A DNA stretch of 64,000 nucleotides from Lysinibacillus piscis (GCF_026012395.1 NZ_BRZA01000005.1:1-64000); one strand, 5' to 3'. Positions 30,180 through 42,700 are shown, numbered from the stretch's first letter. Made by a program: numbers and translations. Notes: generated by a model not told the origin, from the sequence alone.

Positions 30180-30860
30180 TCACCCTTGGTATACTGCTAT
30201 ATAGCCAAGTCCTTTTTTCGTTAAAATAACTTCCTGTAAACCGATGTCCTCCAGTTTTGTGCGTAATCGATTTACATTTACTGATAAGGTATTATCATTG
30301 ACAAACCGTTCATCATCCCAAAGTTTTCTCATCAGTTCATCTCTTGATACAATTTGATTTGCTCTCTCTACTAAAATGCGTAATATAAATAGCTCATTTT
30401 TAGTCAATGAAGCAACGGCTCCCTCATACACAATTTCACTTCGTGTATAATCAATCACAGCATTATTAAAACGTGTAACATCCATTTTTTCTTCAACATA
30501 GTCATATGTTCTTCGTAAAATAGCCTGCACTTTCGCAAGCAGTACTTCCATATGAAAAGGCTTCTGTATAAAGTCATCCGCCCCCATTTGCATAGCCATC
30601 ACCATATCCATTGGATGATCTCTAGAGGACAAAAAGAGGATTGGCACTTTCGATAGGTGGCGAATTTCACGACACCAATGAAAACCGTCATATGCTGGCA
30701 ATTGAATATCAATTAGTACAAGCTGTGGCTTTTCTTCAAGAAAATCATCCATCACCTTTTGAAAATTTTTAGGTCCAATCACGTTTAAAGACCATTGTGC
30801 AAATCTTGTTTGAATCATTTCAAAAATTGATGGATCATCTTCTATTAATAAGATTTTCAT
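30180..30860 (-). CDS. OmpR-family response regulator, BceR-like
   Basis: A protein of 226 aa. The receiver domain has the acidic pair IEDD, phosphoacceptor Asp51 in LIDIQLPAYDG, a serine-containing switch LFLSSR and Lys100 in FIQKPF. The winged-helix DNA-binding domain includes LTKNELFILRIL and VNVNRLRTKLEDIGLQEVIL. The last segment ITKKGLGY-type wing is present as LTKKGLGYIAV. It is the first gene of the four-gene module and directly precedes the kinase. Its own promoter, which must lie between 30861 and the tuf terminator at 30904, was not clearly seen. Confidence 0.93.
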   Translation of the reverse strand: MKILLIEDDPSIFEMIQTRFAQWSLNVIGPKNFQKVMDDFLEEKPQLVLIDIQLPAYDGFHWCREIRHLSKVPILFLSSRDHPMDMVMAMQMGADDFIQKPFHMEVLLAKVQAILRRTYDYVEEKMDVTRFNNAVIDYTRSEIVYEGAVASLTKNELFILRILVERANQIVSRDELMRKLWDDERFVNDNTLSVNVNRLRTKLEDIGLQEVILTKKGLGYIAVYQG

Positions 30861-30903
30861 CTTTCATCACCTTCTTCTCCTGTTTACTTCCCTTATTTTA
30901 ACA

Positions 30904-30942
30904 TAAAAAAACCAATCTGTAGGCGTCCCTACAGATTGGTTT
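30904..30942 (-). terminator. Terminator of tuf (str operon)
   Basis: A 14-bp stem, AACCAATCTGTAGG / CCTACAGATTGGTT, is followed by a T run on the minus strand, 22 bp after the tuf stop codon. It separates the str operon from the Bce-type module. Confidence 0.93.
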
Positions 30943-30964
30943 AAAAAATTAGCATAGGCTAAAA

Positions 30965-32152
30965 TTATTTTTGGATAGAAGCAACTACGCCAGCACCTAC
31001 AGTACGGCCACCCTCACGGATAGAGAATTTAGTACCTTCTTCAAGAGCGATTGGAGCGATAAGTTCTACTGTCATTTCGATGTTATCGCCAGGCATAACC
31101 ATTTCTACGCCTTCTGGTAAGTTACAGATACCTGTTACGTCAGTTGTACGGAAGTAGAACTGAGGACGGTAGTTAGAGAAGAATGGAGTATGACGGCCAC
31201 CCTCTTCTTTTGATAAAACGTAAACTTCAGCTTTGAAGTTAGTGTGTGGAGTGATTGAGCCTGGTTTAGCTAATACTTGACCACGTTGGATTTCTTCACG
31301 AGCTACACCACGAAGTAATGCACCGATGTTGTCACCAGCTTCAGCATAGTCTAATAATTTACGGAACATTTCTACACCAGTTACAGTTGTAGATTTAGCT
31401 TCTTCAGTGATACCGATGATTTCAACAACATCACCAACTTTAACTTGACCACGTTCAACACGGCCAGTTGCTACTGTACCACGACCAGTGATAGAGAATA
31501 CGTCCTCTACTGGCATCATGAATGGTTTGTCAGTTTGACGTTCTGGAGTTGGGATATAGCTATCTACAGCATCCATTAATTCGATGATTTTTTCTTCCCA
31601 TTCTGCTTCGCCTTCAAGAGCTTTAAGAGCAGAACCTTTGATTACTGGTAGGTCATCACCTGGGAAGTCATATTCAGATAGTAGGTCACGGATTTCCATT
31701 TCTACTAATTCTAATAATTCTTCGTCGTCTACCATATCACATTTGTTCATGAATACTACTAAGTAAGGAACACCTACTTGACGAGATAAAAGGATGTGTT
31801 CACGAGTTTGTGGCATTGGACCATCAGCAGCAGATACTACTAAGATACCGCCGTCCATTTGAGCAGCACCAGTGATCATGTTTTTAACATAGTCAGCGTG
31901 TCCTGGGCAGTCAACGTGTGCATAGTGACGAGATTCTGTTTCGTATTCTACGTGAGAAGTATTGATTGTGATACCACGCTCTTTTTCTTCTGGAGCGTTA
32001 TCGATATCAGCGTAAGATTTAGCTTCTCCACCCATTTTTTTAGAAAGAACTGTAGCGATTGCAGCAGTTAATGTAGTTTTACCATGGTCAACGTGTCCGA
32101 TTGTACCAATGTTAGCATGCGTTTTCGAACGGTCAAATTTTTCTTTAGCCAT
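30965..32152 (-). CDS. tuf: Elongation factor Tu
   Basis: A GTPase of 395 aa that brings aminoacyl-tRNA to the ribosome. G motifs are visible: [33 protein letters not shown] and GSALKA. The C-terminus [11 protein letters not shown] is standard. It stands 128 bp after fusA with its own probable promoter and a hairpin leader, so it can be made in excess over EF-G. The next gene downstream belongs to an unrelated signalling module. Confidence 0.99.
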   Translation of the reverse strand: MAKEKFDRSKTHANIGTIGHVDHGKTTLTAAIATVLSKKMGGEAKSYADIDNAPEEKERGITINTSHVEYETESRHYAHVDCPGHADYVKNMITGAAQMDGGILVVSAADGPMPQTREHILLSRQVGVPYLVVFMNKCDMVDDEELLELVEMEIRDLLSEYDFPGDDLPVIKGSALKALEGEAEWEEKIIELMDAVDSYIPTPERQTDKPFMMPVEDVFSITGRGTVATGRVERGQVKVGDVVEIIGITEEAKSTTVTGVEMFRKLLDYAEAGDNIGALLRGVAREEIQRGQVLAKPGSITPHTNFKAEVYVLSKEEGGRHTPFFSNYRPQFYFRTTDVTGICNLPEGVEMVMPGDNIEMTVELIAPIALEEGTKFSIREGGRTVGAGVVASIQK

Positions 32153-32193
32153 TTGAGAAAGCCTCCCATAATCTATGTTTTAGTTTTTATGTT

Positions 32194-32238
32194 ATGATTG
32201 CTGGCTCGAACCGGGCCCAGCTAAAGCCAGATAATCAT
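32194..32238 (-). promoter_or_regulatory. Hairpin in the tuf leader
   Basis: On the minus strand ATGATT and CTGGCT pair with AGCCAG and AATCAT (32201-32206 with 32225-32230; 32194-32199 with 32233-32238) around a GC-rich loop with GGGCCC. No T run follows, so it is not a terminator. It could stabilise the mRNA or control translation. Confidence 0.55.
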
Positions 32239-32251
32239 AGCTTATAAATTA

Positions 32252-32280
32252 GTTATACTTGATGCAAGATGAAATTTCAA
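32252..32280 (-). promoter_or_regulatory. Internal tuf promoter (sigma-A type)
   Basis: TTGAAA (32275-32280) and TATAAC (32252-32257) have a 17-bp spacer. The -35 begins directly after the fusA stop codon. This would give tuf a transcript separate from the str operon. Confidence 0.7.
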
Positions 32281-34359
32281 TTATTCACCTTTATTTTTTT
32301 TAACGATTTCTTCAGAAATTGATTTTGGTACTTCCTCGTAGTGATCGAATACCATTGAGAATACACCACGACCTTGCGTTGCAGAACGTAAAGTTGTTGC
32401 ATATCCAAACATTTCTGAAAGTGGAACCATTGCACGAACAACTTGAGCATTACCACGAGCTTCCATACCTTCTACGCGACCACGGCGAGAAGTGATGTTA
32501 CCCATAATATCACCAAGGTATTCTTCTGGAATAACAACTTCTACTTTCATCATTGGCTCTAAAAGAACTGGGTTACATTTAGAAGCAGCAGCTTTTAGTG
32601 CCATAGAAGCAGCAATTTTAAATGCCATTTCGTTGGAGTCAACATCATGGTAAGAACCATCGAATAATTTCGCTTTGATGTCGATTAATGGGTAACCAGC
32701 GATTACACCACGGTCAAGTGAATCACGAAGACCTGCTTCAACAGCTGGGATGTATTCACGTGGAACTACACCACCAACAACAGCATTTTCAAATTCAAAG
32801 CCTTTACCCTCTTCATTTGGAGAGAACTCGATCCATACGTCACCATATTGACCACGACCACCAGATTGACGAGTAAATTTACCTTGAACTTGAGCAGAGC
32901 CACGGAATGTTTCACGGTAAGATACCATTGGAGCACCCACGTTAGCTTCTACTTTAAATTCACGACGCATACGGTCAACTAAGATATCAAGGTGAAGTTC
33001 ACCCATACCTGAGATGATTGTTTGACCAGTTTCTTGGTCTGTATGTGCACGGAATGTTGGATCTTCTTCTTGTAGTTTTTGTAAAGCTTGACCCATTTTA
33101 TCTTGGTCTGCTTTAGATTTTGGTTCTACAGAAAGAGAGATAACTGGTTCTGGGAACTCCATAGACTCAAGAATAACAAGGTTTTTCTCTTCACAAAGAG
33201 TGTCACCAGTTGTTGTATCTTTAAGGCCTACAGCAGCTGCGATATCACCAGCAAATACTTTTGAAATCTCTTCACGGCTGTTTGCGTGCATTTGTAGAAT
33301 ACGACCTACACGCTCACGTTTACCTTTTGAAGAGTTTTGTACGTATGAACCTGAATCAAGAACACCAGAGTACACACGGAAGAACGTTAATTTACCTACG
33401 AATGGGTCAGTCATAACTTTAAATGCTAAAGCTGAGAATGGCGCTTCGTCTGATGATGGACGTTCAGTTTCATCACCATCTGGAGTTGTACCTTTAATAG
33501 CAGGTACATCAGTTGGTGCTGGTAAGTAATCGATTACTGCATCAAGCATTTTACGAACACCTTTATGTTTGAATGCAGTACCACAGATTACTGGGTAGAA
33601 TTCTACAGCGATTGTTGCTTTACGAATAGCTGCTTTTAATTCTTCTTTTGAAATTTCTTCGCCAGCGAAGTATTTTTCCATGATTTCTTCATTAACTTCA
33701 GCAATTGCTTCGATTAATTTTTCACGGTATTCTTCAGCTTGCGCTTGGTATTCTTCAGGAATTGGTTGACCTTCACGTAATGCAGTACCTTCTTCATTAT
33801 CGTAGTAAGTTACTTCCATTTCAACTAGGTCAATGATTGCTTTGAATTCATCTTCAGCACCGATTGGTAATTGAATTGGATGTGCATTCGCTTGTAAACG
33901 ATCATGTAATGTACCTACAGAATATAAGAAATCTGCGCCCATTTTATCCATTTTGTTAATGAATACAATACGTGGTACACCGTAAGTAGTTGCTTGACGC
34001 CAAACTGTTTCTGTTTGAGGTTCAACACCAGATTGTGCATCAAGTACTGTTACTGCACCATCAAGTACACGTAATGAACGTTCAACTTCTACAGTGAAGT
34101 CTACGTGTCCAGGAGTATCGATGATGTTAACACGATTGCCTTTCCATTGAGCTGTTGTCGCAGCAGAAGTGATTGTGATACCACGTTCTTGCTCTTGCTC
34201 CATCCAGTCCATTTGAGAAGCACCTTCATGCGTTTCACCAATTTTATGAATCTTACCTGTGTAATAAAGGATACGCTCAGTTGTTGTTGTTTTACCAGCA
34301 TCAATGTGAGCCATGATCCCAATATTACGTGTATTCTCTAATGAGAATTCGCGTTTCAT
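32281..34359 (-). CDS. fusA: Elongation factor G
   Basis: A translocation GTPase of 692 aa. G motifs are [33 protein letters not shown] and GTAFK. Domain IV has the conserved [20 protein letters not shown] region and domains II-V are complete. It is the third gene of the str operon, 43 bp after rpsG, and is followed by a separate tuf promoter. Family members of this length are typical. Confidence 0.99.
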   Translation of the reverse strand: MKREFSLENTRNIGIMAHIDAGKTTTTERILYYTGKIHKIGETHEGASQMDWMEQEQERGITITSAATTAQWKGNRVNIIDTPGHVDFTVEVERSLRVLDGAVTVLDAQSGVEPQTETVWRQATTYGVPRIVFINKMDKMGADFLYSVGTLHDRLQANAHPIQLPIGAEDEFKAIIDLVEMEVTYYDNEEGTALREGQPIPEEYQAQAEEYREKLIEAIAEVNEEIMEKYFAGEEISKEELKAAIRKATIAVEFYPVICGTAFKHKGVRKMLDAVIDYLPAPTDVPAIKGTTPDGDETERPSSDEAPFSALAFKVMTDPFVGKLTFFRVYSGVLDSGSYVQNSSKGKRERVGRILQMHANSREEISKVFAGDIAAAVGLKDTTTGDTLCEEKNLVILESMEFPEPVISLSVEPKSKADQDKMGQALQKLQEEDPTFRAHTDQETGQTIISGMGELHLDILVDRMRREFKVEANVGAPMVSYRETFRGSAQVQGKFTRQSGGRGQYGDVWIEFSPNEEGKGFEFENAVVGGVVPREYIPAVEAGLRDSLDRGVIAGYPLIDIKAKLFDGSYHDVDSNEMAFKIAASMALKAAASKCNPVLLEPMMKVEVVIPEEYLGDIMGNITSRRGRVEGMEARGNAQVVRAMVPLSEMFGYATTLRSATQGRGVFSMVFDHYEEVPKSISEEIVKKNKGE

Positions 34360-34402
34360 TGAGGTTTTCTCCTTCCATAATTGGACTTATGCAATGTTTA
34401 GA

Positions 34403-34873
34403 TTACCAACGGTAGTGAGCGAATGCTTTGTTCGCTTCTGCCATTTTGTGCATATCTTCGCGTTTTTTCACTGATGCACCAGTGTTGTTAGAAGCATCAA
34501 GGATTTCATTAGCAAGACGCTCTTCCATTGTTTTTTCACCACGAAGACGAGAGTAGTTTACTAAGTAACGAAGACCTAAAGTTGTACGACGTTCTGGGCG
34601 TACTTCAACTGGTACTTGGTAGTTAGAACCACCTACACGACGAGCACGTACTTCAAGAACTGGCATTACATTGTTAAGTGCAGTTTCGAATACTTCGATT
34701 GGATTTTGACCAGAACGTTCTTTTACTAATTCGAACGCACCGTATAAAATCTTTTGAGAAGTACCTCTTTTACCATCAATCATCATTTTATTGATTAAAC
34801 GAGTTACTAGTTTTGAATTATAAATTGGATCTGGTAACACGTCACGTTTGGAAACAGGACCTTTACGAGGCAT
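34403..34873 (-). CDS. rpsG: 30S ribosomal protein S7
   Basis: A protein of 156 aa beginning [20 protein letters not shown], with [20 protein letters not shown] and the end [10 protein letters not shown]. It is a primary assembly protein of the small-subunit head. GAAAGGAGG precedes the ATG at 34873, which removes six codons of a longer reading frame. It follows rpsL by 44 bp. Confidence 0.98.
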   Translation of the reverse strand: MPRKGPVSKRDVLPDPIYNSKLVTRLINKMMIDGKRGTSQKILYGAFELVKERSGQNPIEVFETALNNVMPVLEVRARRVGGSNYQVPVEVRPERRTTLGLRYLVNYSRLRGEKTMEERLANEILDASNNTGASVKKREDMHKMAEANKAFAHYRW

Positions 34874-34917
34874 GTGTTTTCCTCCTTTCACTAAGTAAGT
34901 AACATATAGATTTTAGA

Positions 34918-35337
34918 TTATTTTTTCTCTTTAGGACGTTTTGTACCGTATAGAGAACGTGATTGCATACGACCGTTTACACCAGCAGTATCAAGAGCAC
35001 CACGTACGATATGGTAACGAACACCCGGTAAGTCTTTTACACGACCGCCACGGATAAGAACAACACTGTGCTCTTGTAAGTTGTGGCCTTCACCAGGAAT
35101 GTACGCTGTAACCTCGATTTGGTTAGTTAAACGTACACGAGCGTATTTACGTAACGCTGAGTTCGGTTTTTTAGGCGTCATAGTACCTACACGAGTACAA
35201 ACACCACGTTTTTGAGGAGATTTAACGTCAGTTAAAGATTTTTTAAATGAGTTATATCCTTTGTTTAACGCTGGTGAGTTTGATTTCGTGATTTTAGATT
35301 TACGAGGCTTACGTACCAATTGGTTAATTGTAGGCAT
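34918..35337 (-). CDS. rpsL: 30S ribosomal protein S12
   Basis: A protein of 139 aa, near the 138 aa of B. subtilis. The two decoding-centre loops are wild type: [11 protein letters not shown], with both lysines intact, and [14 protein letters not shown]. Ribosomal streptomycin resistance from the classic rpsL substitutions is therefore not predicted. GGGAGG precedes the ATG. It lies 97 bp after rplGB in the str operon. Confidence 0.98.
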   Translation of the reverse strand: MPTINQLVRKPRKSKITKSNSPALNKGYNSFKKSLTDVKSPQKRGVCTRVGTMTPKKPNSALRKYARVRLTNQIEVTAYIPGEGHNLQEHSVVLIRGGRVKDLPGVRYHIVRGALDTAGVNGRMQSRSLYGTKRPKEKK

Positions 35338-35434
35338 CGATTTTTCCTCCCTTCATTCCTTCTTTTTAATACCACACATCCAGGTGGTTCATTTTTAGGG
35401 TAAAAACAAAGTCTTTGTGCTTCATACACAAAAA

Positions 35435-35683
35435 CTACTCTACAGCAATTGCAACTACTGCAGCACCTACGTGAATTCCGCAGGTTTTGCCCAGTTCCTT
35501 TTTGGACTCAACTAGAATAACTGGTATACCGATTTCTCTCGCGAAAGATATGGCCGAATCGGTTACCCAATTGTCTGCATCAAGTGCCACAAAAAGCTCT
35601 TTCACTGAACCAGTTTGCATTGCTTTCACTGCTTGCTTTGTACCTATGATTGTTTGACTAGCCCTTACTTTATCATAAGACAT
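35435..35683 (-). CDS. rplGB: L7Ae-family kink-turn RNA-binding protein (YbxF)
   Basis: A protein of 82 aa of the L7Ae/L30e fold, with [26 protein letters not shown] and the end [20 protein letters not shown]. subtilis YbxF binds K-turn RNA and sits in the same place, between rpoC and rpsL. Two nearby ATGs exist. The one at 35683 is 8 nt after GGAGG and gives MSYDKV, the usual start. It is the first gene of the str operon here, directly behind a strong promoter. Confidence 0.93.
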   Translation of the reverse strand: MSYDKVRASQTIIGTKQAVKAMQTGSVKELFVALDADNWVTDSAISFAREIGIPVILVESKKELGKTCGIHVGAAVVAIAVE

Positions 35684-35728
35684 TTGCATATCCTCCGAAG
35701 TATAGACAGTTAACTATCAACCTTCAAT

Positions 35729-35757
35729 ATATTATCATTACTAATTTCAACTGTCAA
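35729..35757 (-). promoter_or_regulatory. str operon promoter (sigma-A type)
   Basis: TTGACA (35752-35757) and TAATAT (35729-35734) have a 17-bp spacer, between the rpoC terminator and rplGB. Confidence 0.85.
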
Positions 35758-35767
35758 CTAAATATAT

Positions 35768-35806
35768 AAAAAAATCCAAAGAGATGCATAAAGCACATCT
35801 CTTTGG
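35768..35806 (-). terminator. Terminator of rpoC
   Basis: CCAAAGAGATG / CATCTCTTTGG, an 11-bp stem, is followed by A then seven T on the minus strand, 11 bp after the rpoC stop codon. Confidence 0.93.
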
Positions 35807-35816
35807 GTTTGATGTT

Positions 35817-38800
35817 TTATTCAGCGGATACAAAATCCTCTGTGTCTAATTCGTCTTTTTCAATACGAATTTGACGGTAACGTTGCATACCAGTACCTGC
35901 TGGAACAAGTTTACCGATAATAACATTTTCTTTTAAGCCTAGAAGTTCATCACGCTTACCTTTAATTGCTGCATCTGTTAACACACGTGTTGTTTCTTGG
36001 AATGATGCGGCAGATAAGAATGACTCTGTTTCAAGAGAAGCTTTTGTAATACCAAGGATAACTGGACGACATGTTGCAGGTGTTTTTCCATTTAGCACTG
36101 CATCCATATTTGCTTCTTTAAATTGGTGAATGTCTAGTAATGAGCCTGGTAATAATTCTGTATCACCAGCTTCAATCACACGCACTTTACGAAGCATTTG
36201 GCGAACCATTACTTCGATATGCTTGTCACCAATTTCTACCCCTTGCATACGATATACTTTTTGAACTTCTTTTAATAAATATTCTTGAACAGTCGAAACG
36301 TCTTTAACTTTTAGTAACTGCTTCGGATCGATAGAACCTTCTGTTAAAACTTGACCACGTTCAATACTATCACCTTCAACCACTTTTAAACGTGCGTTGT
36401 AAGGTGCTTGATATTTACGTGTTTCGACGTCACCTTGAATTGTAATTTCTTTTAGGCCTTCACGAATTTCTGTGATATCTGAAACAGTACCTGCGATTTC
36501 GGAAATAACCGATTGACCTTTTGGATTACGTGCTTCAAAAATCTCTTGGATACGTGGAAGACCTTGTGTAATATCATCACCAGCAACCCCACCTGTGTGG
36601 AATGTACGCATCGTTAACTGTGTACCAGGTTCACCAATTGATTGGGCTGCAATAATTCCTACTGCTTCCCCAACTTCAACTTCTTCACCTGTTGCTAGGT
36701 TCATACCATAACATTTTTTACATACGCCATGTTTTGTATTACATGTGAAGGCTGAACGGATTGTTACTTCCTCAATACCAGCATCGATAATAGCACGAGC
36801 TACATCTTGGTCGATTAAGCCATCTTTCGCTAAAATCACTTCACCTGTTGTAGGGTGCAGAATTGTTTTCTTCGTATGACGACCTACAATACGCTCATCT
36901 AACGCTTCGATTAACTCTGTACCTTCCATTAAAGCGCCAATCGTTAAACCACGGTCAGTGCCACAGTCATCTTCACGCACGATAACATCCTGTGCAACGT
37001 CAACAAGACGACGTGTTAAGTAACCAGAGTCAGCTGTTTTTAGGGCTGTATCGGCAAGACCTTTACGAGCACCGTGAGTAGAGATAAAGTACTCTAATAC
37101 CGTTAAACCTTCACGGAATGAAGATTTGATTGGTAACTCAATGATACGACCAGCTGGGTTGGCCATCAGACCACGCATCCCTGCTAATTGCGTAAAGTTA
37201 GATGCGTTACCACGAGCACCAGAGTCAGACATCATGAAGATTGGGTTTGTTTTCTCAAGCGATTTCATTAGTTTTGCTTGGATTTCATCTTTGGCAGCAC
37301 TCCAACTTGAAATAACACGGTCATAACGCTCATCTTCTGTGATGAAACCACGACGGAATTGTGCTTGAACTTTATCTACTTTTTCTTGCGCTACTGCTAA
37401 AATTTCACCTTTATCTGGTAATACTACGATATCGGATACACCTACTGTAATACCAGCACGTGTTGAATATTGGAATCCAAGGTTTTTCATGCGGTCAAGC
37501 ATTTTAGACGTTTCTGTAATGTGATAACGTTTAAAGACCTCTGCGATGATATTACCTAAGAATTTTTTACGGAATGGGTTTACAACTGGCATTGAAGCAA
37601 AGTTTTTACGCAACACAGCTGTACGCTGTGCATCTGCTTTACCTTTTTCATCAAGTCCATTGTAAGCCGCATCTGCTTCAAGCTCTTTTAATGTTTCTGC
37701 ATCAATCACTAAATTCGCAAAATACTTACTTGGTGTTTCTTGTTCCAAGTTAAAGTCAGTTGGCTCGTTAATATATGGGAATGATCTTGGTAAGATTTCA
37801 TTAAAGATCACTTTCCCAACCGTTGTTAATAAGAACATATTATTCTGTTCTTCTGTAAACGTTGGGTTATTTAGTGAGCCAGCTTTAATTGCAATTCTTG
37901 TATGCAGATGGACATGTCCTGTATCATAAGCCACTAATACTTCATTAGGACCATAGAAAACAGAGCCTTCCCCACGAGCATCTTCACGCTCAAGTGTTAA
38001 GTAATAGTTTCCTAATACCATATCTTGAGAAGGTGTTACAACTGGCTTACCATCTTTCGGGTTCAAGATGTTTTGAGCAGCAAGCATTAATAATCGAGCT
38101 TCTGCTTGTGCTTCAGCTGATAATGGTACGTGTACCGCCATTTGGTCACCATCGAAGTCCGCATTATACGCCGTACATACTAATGGATGCAGACGAATTG
38201 CACGTCCTTCTACTAATGTTGGCTCAAACGCTTGAATACCTAGACGGTGAAGCGTTGGTGCACGGTTTAATAGTACTGGATGCTCACGAATAACATCTTC
38301 TAAAACGTCCCATACATCGTTGTTTAAACGTTCGATTTTACGTTTTGCTGATTTAATATTATGCGCAAGACCACGCTCTACTAATTCTTTCATTACGAAA
38401 GGTTTAAATAACTCAATAGCCATTTCTTTTGGTAAACCACATTGGTACATTTTTAAGTTTGGACCTACTACGATAACGGAACGACCAGAGTAGTCCACAC
38501 GTTTACCTAATAGATTTTGACGGAAACGACCTTGTTTACCTTTTAGCATGTGTGACAATGATTTCAATGGACGGTTACCAGGACCTGTTACAGGACGACC
38601 ACGACGACCATTATCAATCAACGCATCAACAGCTTCTTGTAGCATACGTTTTTCATTTTGCACGATAATATTCGGTGCACCAAGATCTAATAAACGTTTT
38701 AAACGATTATTACGGTTGATAACACGACGATATAAATCATTTAAGTCTGAAGTGGCAAAACGTCCACCATCTAATTGCACCATTGGACGAAGCTCTGGTG

Positions 38801-39503
38801 GAATAACTGGTAGTACATCTAAAATCATCCACTCTGGAGAGTTGCCTGAGTTACGGAATGATTCTACTACTTCAAGACGTTTAATAGCACGTGTACGACG
38901 TTGACCTTGTGCTGATTTTAACTCTTCTTTTAAAGAATATGTTTCATCTTCAAGGTCAATATTAGCTAATAATTTTTTAATCGCTTCTGCACCCATTGAT
39001 GCTTCAAATGAAGTACCAAATTTTTCACGATATGCACGGTATTCTTTTTCAGAAAGTAATTGCTTGCTTTCCAAGTTTGTTGCACCTGGATCAATAACAA
39101 CATAAGAAGCGAAGTAAATAACTTCTTCCAATGCACGTGGAGACATATCTAAAATAAGACCCATACGGCTTGGAATTCCTTTGAAATACCAAATATGCGA
39201 AACTGGTGCTGCTAATTCGATATGCCCCATGCGTTCACGACGAACTTTAGCACGTGTTACTTCAACACCACAACGGTCACAAACGACACCTTTGTAGCGT
39301 ACTCGTTTGTATTTACCACAGTGACATTCCCAATCTTTTGTAGGACCAAAAATGCGCTCGCAGAATAAGCCATCTTTTTCAGGCTTTAACGTACGGTAGT
39401 TAATTGTTTCAGGTTTTTTGACTTCACCATATGACCAAGAACGAATCTTGTCAGGAGATGCTAAACCAATCTTCATATATTCAAATTCATTAACGTCTAT
39501 CAA
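35817..39503 (-). CDS. rpoC: DNA-directed RNA polymerase subunit beta'
   Basis: A protein of 1228 aa, slightly longer than the 1199 aa of B. subtilis. The N-terminal zinc ribbon is [20 protein letters not shown], the catalytic magnesium site [12 protein letters not shown], the trigger-loop region includes [11 protein letters not shown], and the second zinc site uses CGTDRG and [11 protein letters not shown]. The start codon is TTG, 8 nt after GGAGG, giving (M)[21 protein letters not shown] terminator-like hairpin lies in the unusually wide 204-bp gap between rpoB and rpoC, so expression of the two subunits may not be strictly coupled. Confidence 0.99.
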   Translation of the reverse strand: MIDVNEFEYMKIGLASPDKIRSWSYGEVKKPETINYRTLKPEKDGLFCERIFGPTKDWECHCGKYKRVRYKGVVCDRCGVEVTRAKVRRERMGHIELAAPVSHIWYFKGIPSRMGLILDMSPRALEEVIYFASYVVIDPGATNLESKQLLSEKEYRAYREKFGTSFEASMGAEAIKKLLANIDLEDETYSLKEELKSAQGQRRTRAIKRLEVVESFRNSGNSPEWMILDVLPVIPPELRPMVQLDGGRFATSDLNDLYRRVINRNNRLKRLLDLGAPNIIVQNEKRMLQEAVDALIDNGRRGRPVTGPGNRPLKSLSHMLKGKQGRFRQNLLGKRVDYSGRSVIVVGPNLKMYQCGLPKEMAIELFKPFVMKELVERGLAHNIKSAKRKIERLNNDVWDVLEDVIREHPVLLNRAPTLHRLGIQAFEPTLVEGRAIRLHPLVCTAYNADFDGDQMAVHVPLSAEAQAEARLLMLAAQNILNPKDGKPVVTPSQDMVLGNYYLTLEREDARGEGSVFYGPNEVLVAYDTGHVHLHTRIAIKAGSLNNPTFTEEQNNMFLLTTVGKVIFNEILPRSFPYINEPTDFNLEQETPSKYFANLVIDAETLKELEADAAYNGLDEKGKADAQRTAVLRKNFASMPVVNPFRKKFLGNIIAEVFKRYHITETSKMLDRMKNLGFQYSTRAGITVGVSDIVVLPDKGEILAVAQEKVDKVQAQFRRGFITEDERYDRVISSWSAAKDEIQAKLMKSLEKTNPIFMMSDSGARGNASNFTQLAGMRGLMANPAGRIIELPIKSSFREGLTVLEYFISTHGARKGLADTALKTADSGYLTRRLVDVAQDVIVREDDCGTDRGLTIGALMEGTELIEALDERIVGRHTKKTILHPTTGEVILAKDGLIDQDVARAIIDAGIEEVTIRSAFTCNTKHGVCKKCYGMNLATGEEVEVGEAVGIIAAQSIGEPGTQLTMRTFHTGGVAGDDITQGLPRIQEIFEARNPKGQSVISEIAGTVSDITEIREGLKEITIQGDVETRKYQAPYNARLKVVEGDSIERGQVLTEGSIDPKQLLKVKDVSTVQEYLLKEVQKVYRMQGVEIGDKHIEVMVRQMLRKVRVIEAGDTELLPGSLLDIHQFKEANMDAVLNGKTPATCRPVILGITKASLETESFLSAASFQETTRVLTDAAIKGKRDELLGLKENVIIGKLVPAGTGMQRYRQIRIEKDELDTEDFVSAE

Positions 39504-39620
39504 GGAGCCTACCTCCCTCTAGTATAGGTCTTTATAAAGACTCTTTTTACGCAGCTCGACAATCGTTTGTAAAGAATAAGCTCTTTAACAAAGGATTAAA
39601 ATAGAATAATTTATTGAAAG

Positions 39621-39655
39621 AAAAAGCCGAGCAGGGCGTTAAATCCTGCCCGGCT
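39621..39655 (-). terminator. Terminator-like hairpin between rpoB and rpoC
   Basis: The minus strand has AGCCGGGCAGG / CCTGCTCGGCT (one mismatch), followed by five T. It lies 53 bp after the rpoB stop codon and 118 bp before the rpoC start. Two palindromes flank it: ATTCACAGCTGTGAAT (39680-39695) and GTCTTTATAAAGAC (39528-39541). Confidence 0.75.
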
Positions 39656-39707
39656 AATTTGAAAAATAAGTTTTGCCATATTCACAGCTGTGAATTTTGG
39701 TTATCCA

Positions 39708-42700
39708 TTATTCAAAAGACTCTACTGGCTCTTCTTCTGTATCTGGCTGTGGTGCAATATTAAGTGCATCTGCTGGCTGAAGATCATCTTCTTCATCTAA
39801 ATCACGAAGCTCGACTTCTTCATCATTCACTGTCAGCATTTTCACATCCATACCAAGAGATTGCAATTCTTTAATTAATACTTTGAATGATTCTGGAACA
39901 CCTGGCTCTGGTACACTTTCTCCTTTAACGATAGCCTCGTATGTTTTCACACGACCTACAACATCATCGGATTTCACTGTTAAAATTTCTTGTAACGTAT
40001 AAGCTGCACCATATGCTTCAAGTGCCCAAACCTCCATCTCACCAAAACGTTGACCACCGAATTGTGCTTTACCACCAAGCGGTTGTTGCGTTACTAATGA
40101 GTATGGTCCTGTTGAACGAGCATGTAATTTATCATCAACCATGTGCGCAAGTTTAATCATATACATGACACCTACTGATACACGGTTATCAAATGGTTCA
40201 CCTGAGCGTCCATCATACAGGATTGTTTTACCATCACGGTTCATGCCTGCTTCTTCCATTGTTTCCCATACATCTTCTTCGTTCGCACCATCGAATACTG
40301 GTGTCGCCATATGAACACCTAAAGAACGTGCAGCCATACCTAAGTGTAGCTCTAAAACTTGTCCGATATTCATACGTGAAGGTACACCAAGTGGGTTTAA
40401 CATGATATCAACAGGTGTTCCATCTGGCATAAATGGCATATCTTCTTCAGGTAAGATACGAGAGATAACCCCTTTGTTACCATGACGTCCAGCCATTTTG
40501 TCCCCAACACGAATTTTACGTTTTTGAACAATATATGCACGTACTAATTGGTTAACACCTGGTGGTAATTCATCGCCATCTTCACGATTAAATACTTTGA
40601 CATCAAGGATGATACCGCCAGCACCATGTGGTACACGTAATGATGTATCACGTACTTCACGAGCTTTTTCACCAAAGATTGCATGTAATAAGCGTTCTTC
40701 AGCTGTTAACTCTGTAACCCCTTTAGGCGTTACTTTCCCCACAAGAATATCGCCGTCACGTACTTCCGCACCGATGCGAATAATACCACGTTCGTCTAAG
40801 TTACGAAGTGCATCTTCCCCAACGTTTGGAATATCACGAGTGATTTCCTCTGGTCCTAATTTTGTATCACGAGATTCTGATTCATATTCTTCAATATGAA
40901 CAGATGTATAAACATCGTCTTTCACAAGGCGCTCACTCATAATAACAGCATCCTCATAGTTAAAGCCATTCCAAGTCATGAATGCAACAAGTACGTTACG
41001 TCCAAGAGCTAGCTCACCTTTTTCCATTGATGGACCATCTGCTAAAATATCACGAGGTTTCACACGATCTCCAACTTTTACAAGTGGTCTTTGATTGTAT
41101 GATGTACCTTGGTTTGAACGAATGAATTTTTGTAATTTATATTTTGTTAAATCGCCTTTAACTTCCTTGCCATCGACTGTTTCAATACGGCGAACATGAA
41201 TTGTACGAGCTTCAACATGCTCTACAATACCGTCATACTTCGCTACGACAGCCGCACCTGAGTCACGCGCATCAACATGTTCCATACCTGTACCAACAAA
41301 TGGTGCTTCTGGGTTAAGAAGTGGAACTGCTTGACGTTGCATGTTGGCACCCATAAGTGCACGGTTAGAGTCATCATTTTCTAAGAATGGAATACATGCA
41401 GTGGCAGCAGATACTACCTGCTTCGGTGATACATCCATATAGTCGATAACATCACGCTTAAATACTGTATTATCACCACGGAAACGTCCTACAACTTCTT
41501 CGTTGGCAAAAGCTCCATCAGCTGTTAAAACAGAATTCGCTTGCGCTACCACATAGTTATCTTCTTCATCAGCTGTTAAGTAATCAATTTGTTCCGTCAC
41601 TCTTCCTGTTTCAGGATCAATACGACGGTATGGCGTTTCAATAAAGCCAAATTTATTTACTTTCGCAAATGAAGATAATGAGTTAATTAACCCGATGTTT
41701 GGTCCCTCTGGCGTTTCAATCGGACACATACGACCATAGTGAGAATAGTGAACGTCACGTACTTCAAAGCCAGCACGTTCACGTGTTAAACCACCAGGCC
41801 CTAATGCAGATAGACGACGTTTGTGCGTTAATTCTGCTAATGGGTTTGTTTGGTCCATGAATTGTGATAATTGTGAACTACCAAAGAACTCTTTAATTGA
41901 CGCAATTACTGGACGAATATTAATCAATTGCTGTGGTACGATTGCAGCAGTATCATTAATAGACATACGCTCACGTACAACACGTTCCATACGAGATAAA
42001 CCAATACGGAATTGATTTTGTAATAATTCACCAACAGAACGTAAGCGACGATTTCCTAAATGGTCAATATCATCTGTTGCTCCTACTTGATAAAGCAGAT
42101 TGAAGAAATAACTTACAGATGCTAAAACATCAGCAGGTGTAATATTTTTCACTTCTTCGTCAATGTATGCATTGCCGATAATGTTAATTTCTTTTTGTGC
42201 TTCATCTTTTGGTGCATAAATTTTAATAGATTGGATTGTCACATCGTCTTCCAATACACCACCAACTTGTGATAGCTTACGGTAACCGATACCTTTCGAT
42301 GAATCCTCTAAGTAAGGTAAAATCTTGTCTAATGTACGACGATCAAGAACTGTACCTTTTTCTACTAAAATTTCGCCTGTTTCTGGGTCTACAAGCGTTT
42401 CAGCAATCGTTTGATTAAATAAACGATTTTTGATGTGTAGCTTTTTGTTCATTTTATAACGACCAACATTCGCTAAATCATAGCGTTTTGCATCAAAGAA
42501 GCGAGAATATAGTAAGCTCTTTGCACTTTCTACTGTTGGTGGCTCACCTGGACGTAAACGTTCATAGATTTCTAAAAGTGCCTTTTCAGTACTTTCAGAG
42601 TTATCTTTTTCTAATGTATTACGCAAGTATTCGTTATCCCCGATAATATCGATAATTTCTTGGTCAGAACCAAAGCCTAATGCACGAAGCAATACTGTCG

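Noticed and set aside
40597-40899. Plus-strand frames of 60-120 codons opposite rpoB, rpoC, fusA and clpC
   Set aside because: They mirror the codon pattern of highly conserved minus-strand genes and have no ribosome binding sites or domains.
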